Shown here: positions 48,501 through 64,000 of the stretch, piece by piece
Layout of the letters: the number at the start of each line of letters is the position of its first letter
How positions within the stretch are numbered: position 1 is the first letter of the stretch
Source of the DNA: Glandiceps talaboti
Lineage: Eukaryota > Hemichordata > Enteropneusta > Spengelidae
DNA: 64,000 bases
NCBI RefSeq assembly: GCF_964340395.1
Contig: NC_135554.1
Span: 22,847,592-22,911,591, forward strand
Direction of reading: 5' to 3'
Notes under the pieces: generated by a model
Told to the model about the DNA's origin: nothing
What the model saw: only the letters and a program-made list of their open reading frames with translations
Databases searched by the model: none
Position numbers and translations under genes: made by a program

Positions 48501-51500
48501 ATTGCTATGTAATTGACCACAGTGTATCCATTTACATTTTAATGCTAAAAATACAAAGTGTAATTTAATTGCTATGTAATTGACCACAGTGTATTCATTT
48601 ACATTTTAATGCTAAAAATACAAAATGCAATTTAATTGCTATGTAATTGACCACTGTGTATTCATTTACATTTTAATGTTAAGAATACAAAATGCAATTT
48701 AATTGCTATGTAATTGACCACAGTGTATTCATTTACATTTTAATGCTAAAAATACAAAATGCAATTTAATTGCTATGTAATTGACCACTGTGTATTCATT
48801 TACATTTTAATGCTAAAAATACAAAGTGCAATTTACTTGCTATGTAATTGACCACTGTGTATTCATTTACATTTTAATGCTAAAAATACAAAGTGTAATT
48901 TAATTGCTATGTAATTGACCACAGTGTATTTATTTACATTTTAATGCTAAAAATACAAAGTGCAATTTAATTGCTATGTAATTGACCACAGTGTATTCAT
49001 TTACATTTTAATGCTAAAAACACAAAGTGCAATTTAATTGCTATGTTATTGACCAGTGTGTATTCATTTACATTTTAATGCTAAGAATACAAAATGCAAT
49101 TTAATTGCTATGTAATTGACCACTGTGTATTCATTTACATTTTAATGCCAAGAATACAAAGTGCAATTTAATTGCTATGTTATTGACCACTGTGTATTCA
49201 TTTACATTTTAATGCCAAGAATACAAAGTGCAATTTAATTGCTATGTTATTGACCACTGTGTATTTATTTACATTTTAATCCTAAAAATACAAAATGCAA
49301 TTTAATTGCTATGTAATTGACCACTGTGTATTCATTTACATTTTAATGCTAAAAATACAAAATGCAATTTAATTGCTATGTTATTGACCACTGTGTATTT
49401 ATTTACATTTTAATGCTAAAAACACAAAATGCAATTTAATTGCTATGTAATTGACCACTGTGTATCCATTTACATTTTAATGCTAAGAATACAAAGTGCA
49501 ATTTAATTGCTATGTAATTGACCACTGTGTATCCATTTACATTTTAATGCTAAGAATACAAAATGTAATTTAATTGCTATGTAATTGACCACTGTGTATT
49601 CATTTACATTTTAATGCTAAAAATACAAAGTGCAATTTAATTGCTATGTAATTGACCACAGTGTATTCATTTACATTTTAATGCTAAAAACACAAAGTGC
49701 AATTTAATTGCTATGTTATTGACCAGTGTGTATTCATTTACATTTTAATGCTAAGAATACAAAATGCAATTTAATTGCTATGTAATTGACCACTGTGTAT
49801 TCATTTACATTTTAATGCCAAGAATACAAAGTGCAATTTAATTGCTATGTTATTGACCACTGTGTATTTATTTACATTTTAATGCTAAGAATACAAAATG
49901 CAATTTAATTGCTATGTAATTGACCACTGTGTATCCATTTACATTTTAATGCTAAAAATACAAAGTGCAATTTAATTGCTATGTAATTGACCACTGTGTA
50001 TTCATTTACATTTTAATGCTAAAAATACAAAGTGCAATTTAATTGCTATGTAATTGACCACAGAATACATTTTAATGCTAAAAATACAAAATGCAATTCA
50101 ATTGCTATGTTATTGACCACTGTGTATTCATTTACATTTTAATGCTAAAAATACAAAGTGCAATTTAATTGCTATGTAATTAAACACTGTGTATTTATTT
50201 ACATTTTAATCCTAAGAACACAAAGTGCAATTGCTATGTTATTGACCACAGTGTATTTATTTACATTTTAATTCTAAGAACACAAAGTGCAATTGCTATG
50301 TTATTGACCAGTGTATTTATTTACACTAAAATACAAAGTGCAATTTAATTGCTATGTAATTGACCACAGAATACATTTTAATGTTAAGAATACAAAGTGA
50401 TATTTAATTGCTATGTAATTGACCACTGTGTATTCATTTACATTTTAATGCTAAGAATACAAAGTGCAATTTACTTGCTATGTAATTAAACACTGTGTAT
50501 CCATTTACATTTTAATGCTAAGAATACAAAATGCAATTCAATTGCTATGTAATTGACCAGTGTATTCATTTACATTTTAATGCTAAGAATACAAAATGCA
50601 ATTCAATTGCTATGTAATTGACCAGTGTATTCATTTACATTTTAATGCTAAGAATACAAAATGCAATTCAATTGCTATGTAATTGACCACTGTGTATTCA
50701 TTTACATTTTAATGCTAAGAATACAAAATGCAATTCAATTGCTATGTAATTGACCAGTGTATTCATTTACATTTTAATGCTAAAAATACAAAGTGCAATT
50801 TAATTGCTATGTTATTGACCACAGTGTATTTATTTACATTTTAATGCTAAGAATACAAAGTGCAATTTAATTGCTATGTAATTGACCAGTGTATCCATTT
50901 ACATTTTAATGCTAAAAATACAAAGTGCAATTTAATTGCTATGTTATTGACCAGTGTATTCATTTACATTTTAATGCTAAAAATACAAAGTGCAATTTAA
51001 TTGCTATGTTATTGACCAGTGTATCCATTTACATTTTAATGCTAAAAATACAAAGTGCAATTTAATTGCTATGTTATTGACCAGTGTATTCATTTACATT
51101 TTAATGCTAAAAATACAAAGTGCAATTTAATTGCTATGTTATTGACCAGTGTATCCATTTACATTTTAATGCTAAAAATACAAAGTGCAATTTAATTGCT
51201 ATGTTATTGACCAGTGTATTCATTTACATTTTAATGCTAAAAATACAAAGTGCAATTTAATTGCTATGTAATTGACCACAGTGTATCCATTTACATTTTA
51301 ATGCTAAGAATACAAAATGCAATTTAATTGCTATGTAATTGACCACAGTGTATTCATTTACATTTTAATGCTAAGAATACAAAGTGCAATTTAATTGCTA
51401 TGTTATTGACCACAGTGTATTCATTTACATTTTAATGCTAAAAATACAAAGTGCAATTTAATTGCTATGTAATTGACCACAGTGTATTCATTTACATTTT

Positions 51501-54500
51501 AATGCTAAAAATACAAAGTGCAATTTAATTGCTATGTTATTGACCACTGTGTATTCATTTACATTTTAATGCTAAGAATACAAAGTGTAATTTAATTGCT
51601 ATGTAATTAAACACTGTGTATTCATTTACATTTTAATGCTAAAAATACAAAGTGCAATTTAATTGCTATGTAACTGACCGCTGTGTATCCATTTACATTT
51701 TAATGCTAAGAATACAAAGTGCAATTTAATTGCTATGTTATTGACCACAGTGTATTCATTTACATTTTAATGCTAAAAATACAAAGTGCAATTTAATTGC
51801 TATGTAATTGACCACTGTGTATTCATTTACATTTTAATGCTAAAAATACAAAGTGCAATTTAATTGCTATGTAATTGACCACTGTGTATTTATTTACATT
51901 TTAATGCTAAGAATACAAAGTGCAATTTAATTGCTATGTTATTGACCACTGTGTATTCATTTACATTTTAATGCTAAAAATACAAAGTGCAATTTAATTG
52001 CTATGTAATTGACCACTGTGTATTCATTTACATTTTAATGCTAAAAATACAAAGTGCAATTTAATTGCTATGTAATTGACCACAGTGTATTCATTTACAT
52101 TTTAATGCTAAAAATACAAAATGCAATTTAATTGCTATGTAATTGACCACAGTGTATTCATTTACATTTTAATGCTAAAAATACAAAGTGCAATTTAATT
52201 GCTATGTAATTGACCAGTGTATTCATTTACATTTTAATGCTAAAAATACAAAGTGCAATTTAATTGCTATGTAATTGACCACTGTGTATCCATTTACATT
52301 TTAATTCTAAGAATACAAAATGCAATTTAATTGCTATGTAATTGACCACAGTGTATTCATTTACATTTTAATGCTAAAAATACAAAGTGCAATTTAATTG
52401 CTATGTAATTGACCAGTGTATTCATTTACATTTTAATGCTAAAAATACAAAGTGCAATTTAATTGCTATGTAATTGACCACTGTGTATCCATTTACATTT
52501 TAATGCTAAAAATACAAAGTGCAATTTAATTGCTATGTAATTGACCAGTGTATTCATTTACATTTTAATGCTAAAAATACAAAGTGCAATTTAATTGCTA
52601 TGTAATTGACCACTGTGTATCCATTTACATTTTAATGCTAAGAATACAAAGTGCAATTTAATTGCTATGTTATTGACCACTGTGTATTCATTTACATTTT
52701 AATGCTAAAAATACAAAATGCAATTTAATTGCTATGTAATTGACCACTGTGTATTCATTTACATTTTAATGCTAAAAATACAAAATGCAATTTAATTGCT
52801 ATGTAATTGACCACAGTGTATTCATTTACATTTTAATGCTAAGAATACAAAGTGATATTTAATTGCTATGTAATTGACCACTGTGTATTTATTTACATTT
52901 TAATGCTAAAAATACAAAATGCAATTTAATTGCTATGTAATTGACCACTGTGTATTCATTTACATTTTAATGCTAAGAATACAAAGTGCAATTTAATTGC
53001 TATGTAATTGACCAGTGTATTCATTTACATTTTAATGCTAAAAATACAAAGTGCAATTTAATTGCTATGTAATTGACCACTGTGTATTCATTTACATTTT
53101 AATGCTAAGAATACAAAGTGTAATTTAATTGCTATGTAATTGACCACAGTGTATTCATTTACATTTTAATGCTAAAAATACAAAGTGCAATTTAATTGCT
53201 ATGTTATTGACCACTGTGTATTCATTTACATTTTAATGCTAAGAATACAAAGTGTAATTTAATTGCTATGTAATTGACCACTGTGTATTCATTTACATTT
53301 TAATGCTAAGAATACAAAGTGTAATTTAATTGCTATGTAATTGACCACTGTGTATTCATTTACATTTTAATGCTAAGAATACAAAGTGTAATTTAATTGC
53401 TATGTAATTGACCACTGTGTATTCATTTACATTTTAATGCTAAGAATACAAAGTGCAATTTAATTGCTATGTTATTGACCACGGTGTATTCATTTACATT
53501 TTAATGCTAAAAATACAAAGTGCAATTTACTTGCTATGTAATTGACCACTGTGTATTCATTTACATTTTAATGCTAAAAATACAAAATGCAATTTAATTG
53601 CTATGTAATTGACCAGTGTATCCATTTACATTTTAATGCTAAGAATACAAAGTGCAATTTAATTGCTATGTAATTGACCACTGTGTATTCATTTACATTT
53701 TAATGCTAAGAATACAAAGTGCAATTTAATTGCTATGTAATTGACCACTGTGTATTCATTTACATTTTAATGCTAAAAATACAAAGTGTAATTTAATTGC
53801 TATGTAATTGACCAGTGTATTCATTTACATTTTAATGCTAAGAATACAAAGTGCAATTTAATTGCTATGTTATTGACCACAGTGTATTCATTTACATTTT
53901 AATGCTAAAAACACAAAGTGCAATTTAATTGCTATGTTATTGACCACAGTGTATCCATTCACATTTTAATGCTAAGAACACAAAGTGCAATTTAATTGCT
54001 ATGTTATTGACCACAGTGTATCCATTTACATTTTAATGCTAAGAATACAAAGTGCAATTTAATTGCTATGTTATTGACCACTGTGTATTTATTTACATTT
54101 TAATGCTAAGAATACAAAGTGTAATTTAATTGCTATGTAATTAAACACTGTGTATTCATTTACATTTTAATGCTAAAAATACAAAGTGCAATTTAATTGC
54201 TATGTAATTGACCACTGTGTATTCATTTACATTTTAATGCTAAGAATACAAAATGCAATTTAATTGCTATGTTATTGACCACTGTGTATTCATTTACATT
54301 TTAATGCTAAGAATACAAAGTGTAATTTAATTGCTATGTAATTGACCACAGTGTATCCATTTACATTTTAATGCTAAGAATACAAAGTGTAATTTAATTG
54401 CTATGTTATTGACCACTGTGTATTCATTTACATTTTAATGCTAAAAATACAAAGTGCAATTTAATTGCTATGTAATTGACCACAGTGTACTCATTTACAT

Positions 54501-55865
54501 TTTAATGCTAAAAATACAAAGTGTAATTTAATTGCTATGTTATTGACCACTGTGTATCCATTTACATTTTAATGCTAAGAATACAAAGTGTAATTTAATT
54601 GCTATGTAATTGACCACAGTGTACTCATTTACATTTTAATGCTAAAAATACAAAGTGTAATTTAATTGCTATGTTATTGACCACTGTGTATTCATTTACA
54701 TTTTAATGCTAAAAATACAAAGTGCAATTCAATTGCTATGTAATTGACCAGTGTATTCATTTACATTTTAATGCTAAAAATACAAAGTGTAATTTAATTG
54801 CTATGTAATTGACCACTGTGTATCCATTTACATTTTAATGCTAAAAATACAAAGTGCAATTTAATTGCTATGTTATTGACCACAGTGTATTCATTTACAT
54901 TTTAATGCTAAGAATACAAAATGCAATTCAATTGCTATGTAATTGACCAGTGTATTCATTTACATTTTAATGCTAAGAATACAAAGTGTAATTTAATTGC
55001 TATGTAATTGACCAGTGTATTCATTTACATTTTAATGCTAAAAATACAAAGTGCAATTTAATTGCTATGTTATTGACCACAGTGTATCCATTTACATTTT
55101 AATGCTAAGAATACAAAGTGTAATTTAATTGCTATGTAATTGACCACTGTGTATTTATTTACATTTTAATGCTAAGAATACAAAGTGCAATTTAATTGCT
55201 ATGTTATTGACCACAGTGTATTCATTTACATTTTAATGCTAAAAATACAAAGTGCAATTTAATTGCTATGTAATTGACCACTGTGTACTCATTTACATTT
55301 TAATTCTAAGAATACAAAATGCAATTCAATTGCTATGTAATTGACCACAGTGTATTTATTTACATTTTAATGCTAAAAATACAAAGTGCAATTTAATTGC
55401 TATGTAATTGACCACTGTGTACTCATTTACATTTTAATTCTAAGAATACAAAATGCAATTCAATTGCTATGTAATTGACCACAGTGTATTTATTTACATT
55501 TTAATGCTAAAAATACAAAGTGTAATTTAATTGCTATGTAATTGACCACTGTGTATCCATTTACATTTTAATGCTAAGAATACAAAGTGCAATTTAATTG
55601 CTATGTTATTGACCACTGTGTATTTATTTACATTTTAATGCTAAGGACACAAAGTGCAATTCAATTGCTATGTAATTGACCACTGTGTATTCATTTACAT
55701 TTTAATGCTAAAAATACAAAGTGCAATTTAATTGCTATGTTATTGACCACTGTGTATTTATTTACATTTTAATGCTAAGGACACAAAGTGCAATTCAATT
55801 GCTATGTAATTGACCACTGTGTATTCATTTACATTTTAATGCTAAAAATACAAAATGCAATTCAA
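42518..55865. repeat. Satellite array: about 200 copies of a 67-bp AT-rich monomer
   Basis: A single head-to-tail orientation over 13.3 kb. The monomer contains ttaattgctatgtaattgac, a cac(a/t)gtgtat(t/c)cat block, ttacattttaatgct and aa(a/g)aatacaaa(g/a)tg. Recurrent alternatives at about eight positions are shuffled among copies. Shorter variants recur: a 2-bp deletion (ccagtgtat), a 4-bp deletion (gtgcaattgctatg), a 9-bp deletion (tttacactaaaatac) and a larger central deletion (cacagaatacatttt). No gene lies in it; open frames inside are products of repetition. Confidence 0.98.
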
Positions 55866-56520
55866 TAAACCATTGAATTGTGAAACATTCTGAATTATAA
55901 TAATAACAAAACTTAACAACAAAATAAATAGTTACACTACATTTAATTAATTTAGTTAATTAATTTATAATGTGTGGCGAAATTACAATATATACAGACC
56001 AGAAAGTGTTAGTTGTATATCATCAGGTATCCCCCCAATAAAATCGGAGGAAAACCTTGTTACTCAAACTTATGATTGCTGTTGACACTAGCAACCAAAA
56101 ATGTGTTCCGTGCACGTGTGCAAACACTGGGAAATTATTAAAAGGTATTATTTCAAAACAGGTGATCATGTCTGCATAAAACTTGCATTGAGACCTTAAT
56201 TCCAAATTCACCATTATATGAAGTTTATTCCTTGTTCACCATGGTAAACAAATTATGTAATAATATGTAAAACGTGTCTCTGAATGTTCTCGATCATCCA
56301 GGTATGAAGTTGATAACGAAGTGATTATAATCTATTCTACTGAACTTGCTGTTGTATTGATGGGTGGCTCTGGAGTAAATACATGGCAACACATATTACC
56401 AGTATATATGCGAGACAAAGAGGCATATTGAGGTAAAGAAATTCAAACAAAGATGTACAATGTAATACTATGTTGACCTAAAAATGAAAGACCCATGTAA
56501 GTTTACATTATAACGAGTTT
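55866..56520. repeat. Flanking repeat X2, right part
   Basis: Resumes the X1 alignment immediately after the last monomer (gaaacattctgaatta, ataatgtgtggcgaaa, tatcatcaggtat, aaaatcggaggaaaacctt, ggctctggagtaaat, tttacattataacgagttta), then ends where Y2 starts. Confidence 0.88.
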
Positions 56521-57878
56521 ACTTGGAGTCATTGTATTTAGCGACGTTTTAAAAAGAGATAATTTTGACTTTAAAGTAGAGATAAATATGACATGGAGGG
56601 CACAATAACTGTAACTATGTTTTTCTGTGAGTTTTTAATTAAATAGATTTGAATGTATCGTCATTGGTGCCGGGGGGGGGGGGGGCTGTACCAATGGTCA
56701 GCTCTGATAGGGGTGTGTGGCCAGTAATGGAAACCCCAGGCCACTTTGACCAAACATCAATACCCAATATTATATAATTACAGGTTTTTAAAACATAAAA
56801 GTTTAGACCTAAATATATTTTCTTTAGGAGGCAACATTTTGGGGCAATAATTGGCAGTTATGATTTGGTAAAGGACAATGGACAACATAAACCAAGTTAA
56901 ATCGAAAATAATGCAAAATATACCCCATTTTAGACTTTTAAGCCCGACCCATTTTAGACAAAAGGGGCTAGAAAACGCACCCCAAAAGGGCGAAACATAT
57001 ACGTATACTCAAATAAGGGAAGTAGCCCCCCGGGCCTTGGTGCAAGGTAAGTTTGATTTTGACCATTGAATTTTGGTTTTGACAACTGAATCTTGTGTGT
57101 TTTAGAAAGAAACGGTAGAACACCAGTAGATAGCTTACAAATGTACACTCCGTAATGAAATCAGGATGTGACATCACTGTTTCCCATACACCCATATTGC
57201 TCAGCAAAGACATGTCCGACAAAGTGTTATTGAGTAACTAAGTTATTGTGGATACGTAACTTCCTGTTTTCGAGAGACTTTGAAGTACAAATAAAGACGG
57301 AAGTGAAACATGATAATACACCCATTTCATTAGAATAAATTCGCTAGGAGTAGGAGCGTGTTATTTACCAGAGTTATTTACTTGCTATTTCCTGGTTGTC
57401 TATCATGAGTTTCACATGTAATTTCGCCACTAACAATTTGACAAACTCACACAGCTTTCCCTGTGATAATAACTTGACCATGTTCATTATAAACTGCTTT
57501 CCCATTCCCCATATTGTCACATATTATACACTCACACTCAACCAGGGCATAATTTTCGGTTATTATGGGAAATATTGATATACTTGTATTTAGAAAAAAA
57601 TCCCTAGTGAACAAAAAGCAAACAGCCTCAAACAATTTGTTGGGTTATTATTTAGGTAGTAGCTACATTAGCGCACTCCCCTTCAAAGTCAAGTCATGGA
57701 TGGCCACAAGCTCGAGCCACATTCAATTATCTTCGCCATCGACAGATTATCAGCTTTTCACACTTTCATGTCACTATGGGGTAACAAGTTTATTACAAGA
57801 AAGCTTCAGCAAGGTCAGTACATAACTTGTAAACGCCGTCGAGAGATGGAAAAGTTTTGTTTTAAAGCAATGTCTTAC

Positions 57879-57951
57879 CTGTTTGGTGGAATAAACAAGG
57901 AATATATATAAGCATACATGTCAGAAGTAACACGGAAGGACGAACAGGCAT
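57879..57951 (-). CDS. Orphan signal-peptide exon, duplicate of RTK-A exon 1
   Basis: The ATG opens MPVRPSVLLLTCMLIYIPCL then FHQT with the same phase-1 donor (gtaaga) and a good start context (ccaccacc before ATG). It is equal in length (73 nt) to RTK-A exon 1 and nearly identical. No second exon of its own follows: leftward lies the satellite and then RTK-A. It is either a dead remnant of a deleted paralogue or a distal alternative first exon that could splice across about 20 kb to RTK-A exon 2, with which its phase is compatible. Confidence 0.7.
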
Positions 57952-58304
57952 GGTGGTGGTGACAGAGAACAGCTTTGTGGTGGAGATTACTAGTATTCTC
58001 TTTCAAAAACTGAACGCGGAAACTGATTATGTTTGAGGTCAATTGTAACGTGTCAACTGATTGTGCTTGTAAGAGAATCAGTGTAAAATCCCAAATCTAT
58101 CAATAGTATGCTATTTCTGTAAACACGTCATCACAGACCAGAGAGCAGTGTTACTTGAGTGCCTTATTGTCGCATGGGCGTTAACTATCTGTTGTCCTAT
58201 TCTTTCCAGTTTGAAAGACGGGTGATTTATGTGTTGAGTGATCGGCCGAGTGTGGCTGGACACTTACAGCGTTGTAGTTTCGTCAGAAATGCTATAGGCT
58301 GTAT

Positions 58305-58515
58305 CCACAGGGGCACGTATTATTGCTCAGATTGCCGTTTTCTTAAGAAAATATCGTATGAATCCTGCTGCTACAAATGTATCAATCTCTATACCACTAG
58401 TAGAAAGAACGATTTTTTTATGTTTTCCTTACAGGAATATATAGTCAAAAGGTTGTAATATTTAGCTTGTAGACCAGGAAAACAACAAGCTAAGAAATAT
58501 TACACGCCCCTATGG
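58305..58515 (+). repeat. Dispersed repeat, partner of 4885-5105
   Basis: Shares ggcacgtattattgctcaga-like, gaatcctgctgctacaaatg and acgcccctatgg blocks with the region upstream of the C1q gene. It lies inside the part of Y2 that Y1 lacks, so it is an insertion in Y2. Confidence 0.75.
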
Positions 58516-58770
58516 CTGTATCTATGCTTGTGTATTCTTCGACATATCCATGATATTGATAATTTATATTATATTGTATGCTTTGAAATCAAAGCTCTCT
58601 CCACAATATGGAATACGTCATTAACCGACAGACACTTCTTCAGCTGACGTCAACACTACATCTACATCTTGGATTTCCCCTCTCGAGTTATTGGATAGTT
58701 GCCAATGTCTTGAAGTATACGTATCCTTTGACAAAAGCCGACCTTTGACCATAGCACTTTTTATGTTCAT

Positions 58771-59084
58771 CAGTAGCGCATATAGGGCGAATTCAGCATA
58801 AAGACCGTTCGCGATCCATCAGCTACTTTGTCGACGGTGCTGATCTGCAACTACGATAGCTCTCATAGTAGACGAGAATTGAGCAGTAGCTCTGCAGTAC
58901 TGTTAACATAGTCGCAGATTTAGCGATGTAAACAGTCGCACTATAAAGGGATCGTAAATGTTTTTATGGGCACAGAGCCCAAGTTAAGGACTTCCGTTAG
59001 AAGGTCAAGCACGAGCACTTATGTACAGTGGAGAAACATTTTCACATATGAAGTGATACAATGAAGAATTGCCCCCCCCCCTCT

Positions 59085-59132
<48 letters not shown>

Positions 59133-60340
59133 CTCACTCACTCACTCACTCACTCACTCACATGTCACAGTGTACACCCACTGTGAATTATCGCTGTATC
59201 GTCCTGACCCGATGACGTAAGAATATATGGTGCAATTTTCGTGAGATAAGTTGTACAATAATTAGTTTAATTTGTTCCTGTACAACAAAACTAACCATGA
59301 TTATATAAAATTGTACAAGAACTATCTTTTGTAATTCTTAATCAAAATAACAAAGAACTGTCTGTATTTTCTTTTCAGGAGTATTAACAATGATACAAAC
59401 TGTAATGCAATGTTGAGCATTAAATGTGTGTGTAATTTTGTTCTGTTGTTACCACGGTAACCAAAATCATGCATTATGAAGTTGACTCATTTAGCCTAGG
59501 GCTATAGTAATGGTACAAAAATTGTATGAATAATGTAGGTTACTCATAAGTGGCGGATCAAAGTTCGTTACCAGAAACGAATTTTATTGTCTTGGTAACA
59601 GCAATAAAACAAAATGAGAATATGACATTTGGCCTTATGTATTCCTAGGTTGTGAAAGTGTCAATCCAATGGTACTATCAAAAATAAATTTTAAGATTAC
59701 CATGGTAACGGAAATTGTGTAATAATATGAAATTTCACTCTTTTAGCATGGTATACGTATACAGCAATAACGTCTGGTCAATAGTGAAATTGATTTCATA
59801 ATAGATTACATATGTTATGGTTTGATATGCTTTGCCTCTAAATGTCATCTTACATGTCCTCATCTTTACAACAAGTTTCCATTGTGGGAGGGGCCACACA
59901 CCCGAGCACCTCCCCCCTGCTGCCATTATTGTGGTGTCGTCTCTACTTCTATTCAAGAATTCAAGATTGAAATGTAAGTATCGCTAAATATAGGTTAGAG
60001 CTCATTCTGGAATTTCTTGTTGCGAAATCTACTCTATGGGTAAAGCATCGCTAGTGGTTTTTGAAGTAAATTGTCAGTTACTTTCATGTATGTAGTATGT
60101 CGCTGAACTGTCCACGTGTATATCTCCAGCATATGACGGGCGGCTATGAAATTCAATGAGTACATGTCTTGGAGGGAGGTGGGGAGTTGAAATTCTGTGA
60201 GGGAGCCATAAAATATTTTTGGTCATAATATTTTCTCCCCCTCCGATCCCCCATCCCACATCCCCCTCCCACCCCACACGCCTGACAACATCCAATCCTG
60301 GCGTTGTATTATTCAGACTTCTGGTACCAATATTCTTTGT
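58771..60340. other. Interval between Y2 and the RTK-B 3' end
   Basis: No gene seen. It contains a compound microsatellite (poly-C, (CT)n, (CA)n, (CACT)n) at 59072-59160. About 59400-59720 shares agtggcggatcaaagt, ccagaaac and nearby phrases with X1 (17240-17300), so it may be a worn third copy of the X flank. The RTK-B 3' UTR should also be here. Confidence 0.55.
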
Positions 60341-63745
<3,405 letters not shown>

Positions 63746-63832
63746 CTGTAGTGATATATGTAAGTGATCATTCATCATAAGAAAGGTCTGGGTAAAATAA
63801 TGAATACTTGAAATTACCAGACTTCAAGTGTA

Positions 63833-63942
63833 TGTTGTGTTGTGTTGTGTTGTGTTGTGTTGTGTTGTGTTGTGTTGTGTTGTGTTGTGTTGGGTTGGGT
63901 TGCGTTGCGTTGCGTTGCGTTGTGTTGTGTAGTGTTATGTTA
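63833..63942. repeat. (TTGTG)n pentanucleotide microsatellite
   Basis: About twenty units, changing to TTGGG and TTGCG variants toward the right end. It lies in the RTK-B intron upstream of the hinge exon, which runs off the window. Confidence 0.95.
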
Positions 63943-64000
63943 CTGTTTATTAAGGTGTCCTATGAACTTATACAGCACTTAAATAAAGTTTACAAAAAAG

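Larger units (their letters stand above)
56520..58770. repeat. Flanking repeat Y2 (segmental duplication of the RTK-A 5' region)
   Basis: Aligned with Y1. It differs by an extra G-rich insertion near 56670-57050 and by inserted sequence at about 58240-58560 that includes the dispersed repeat shared with 4885-5105. Y2 abuts X2 with no kinase-coding sequence between them. Confidence 0.88.

Noticed and set aside
42518-55865. CRISPR array interpretation of the regularly spaced repeats
   Set aside because: Repeats are contiguous with no unique spacers, and the surroundings are a eukaryotic intron-rich locus.

Overview
The window is animal nuclear DNA. It holds intron-rich genes with GT-AG splice junctions, non-LTR retrotransposons, many microsatellites (TATG, CA, GA, TTGTG types) and AT-rich intergenic sequence. 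The gene content (a multi-domain receptor tyrosine kinase with HYR, EGF, Ig and cadherin-like modules, a sigma-class GST, a collagen-C1q protein, an SLC35G-type transporter) and the style of the dispersed repeats point to a marine invertebrate. An amphioxus-like deuterostome is my leading guess, but the sequence alone does not prove it and a lophotrochozoan is not excluded.

Layout. 0.3-0.5 kb: a 45-bp minisatellite. 1.1-2.3 kb (-): intronless SLC35G1-like transporter. 5.35-6.08 kb (+): intronless secreted collagen-C1q protein. 7.1-9.0 kb: a 31-bp minisatellite, a perfect 15-bp-arm palindrome and a 193-bp tandem duplication. 9.35-9.74 kb (+): an inverted, nonsense-mutated copy of the last two exons of a receptor tyrosine kinase (RTK-C). 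10.6-15.2 kb (-): five-exon sigma-class GST, 207 aa. 17.7-41.1 kb (-): RTK-A, for which I reconstruct 23 exons summing to exactly 3000 nt (999 aa + stop) with every junction in phase. Its order is signal peptide, WxxW domain, cadherin-like, an unassigned beta-rich region, EGF, Ig, EGF, HYR, TM, tyrosine kinase. Its introns carry two + strand LINEs (31.1-34.2 and 34.7-35.8 kb) and two LINE remnants. 42.5-55.9 kb: a 13.3-kb satellite of about 200 copies of a 67-bp AT-rich monomer. 57.9 kb (-): a duplicate of the RTK-A signal-peptide exon with no gene body behind it. 60.3 kb to beyond the right edge (-): RTK-B, of which the last six exons (most of the kinase C-lobe and the tail) are visible.

Organisation. 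The kinase genes look like tandem units of the form X (3' flank), gene, Y (5' flank with promoter and exon 1). Unit 1 is X1 (16.5-17.5 kb), RTK-A, Y1 (40.0-41.9 kb). Unit 2 is X2 (42.1-56.5 kb, containing the satellite) joined directly to Y2 (56.5-58.8 kb), so its gene body appears deleted and only the first exon remains. A faint X3 (59.4-59.7 kb) precedes RTK-B. X1 contains one shortened monomer at the exact position where X2 contains about 200, so X1 records a near pre-expansion state of the satellite.

The transporter, C1q protein and GST are independent genes with no visible functional link to the kinases. RTK-A would be a type I membrane receptor with intact catalytic motifs.
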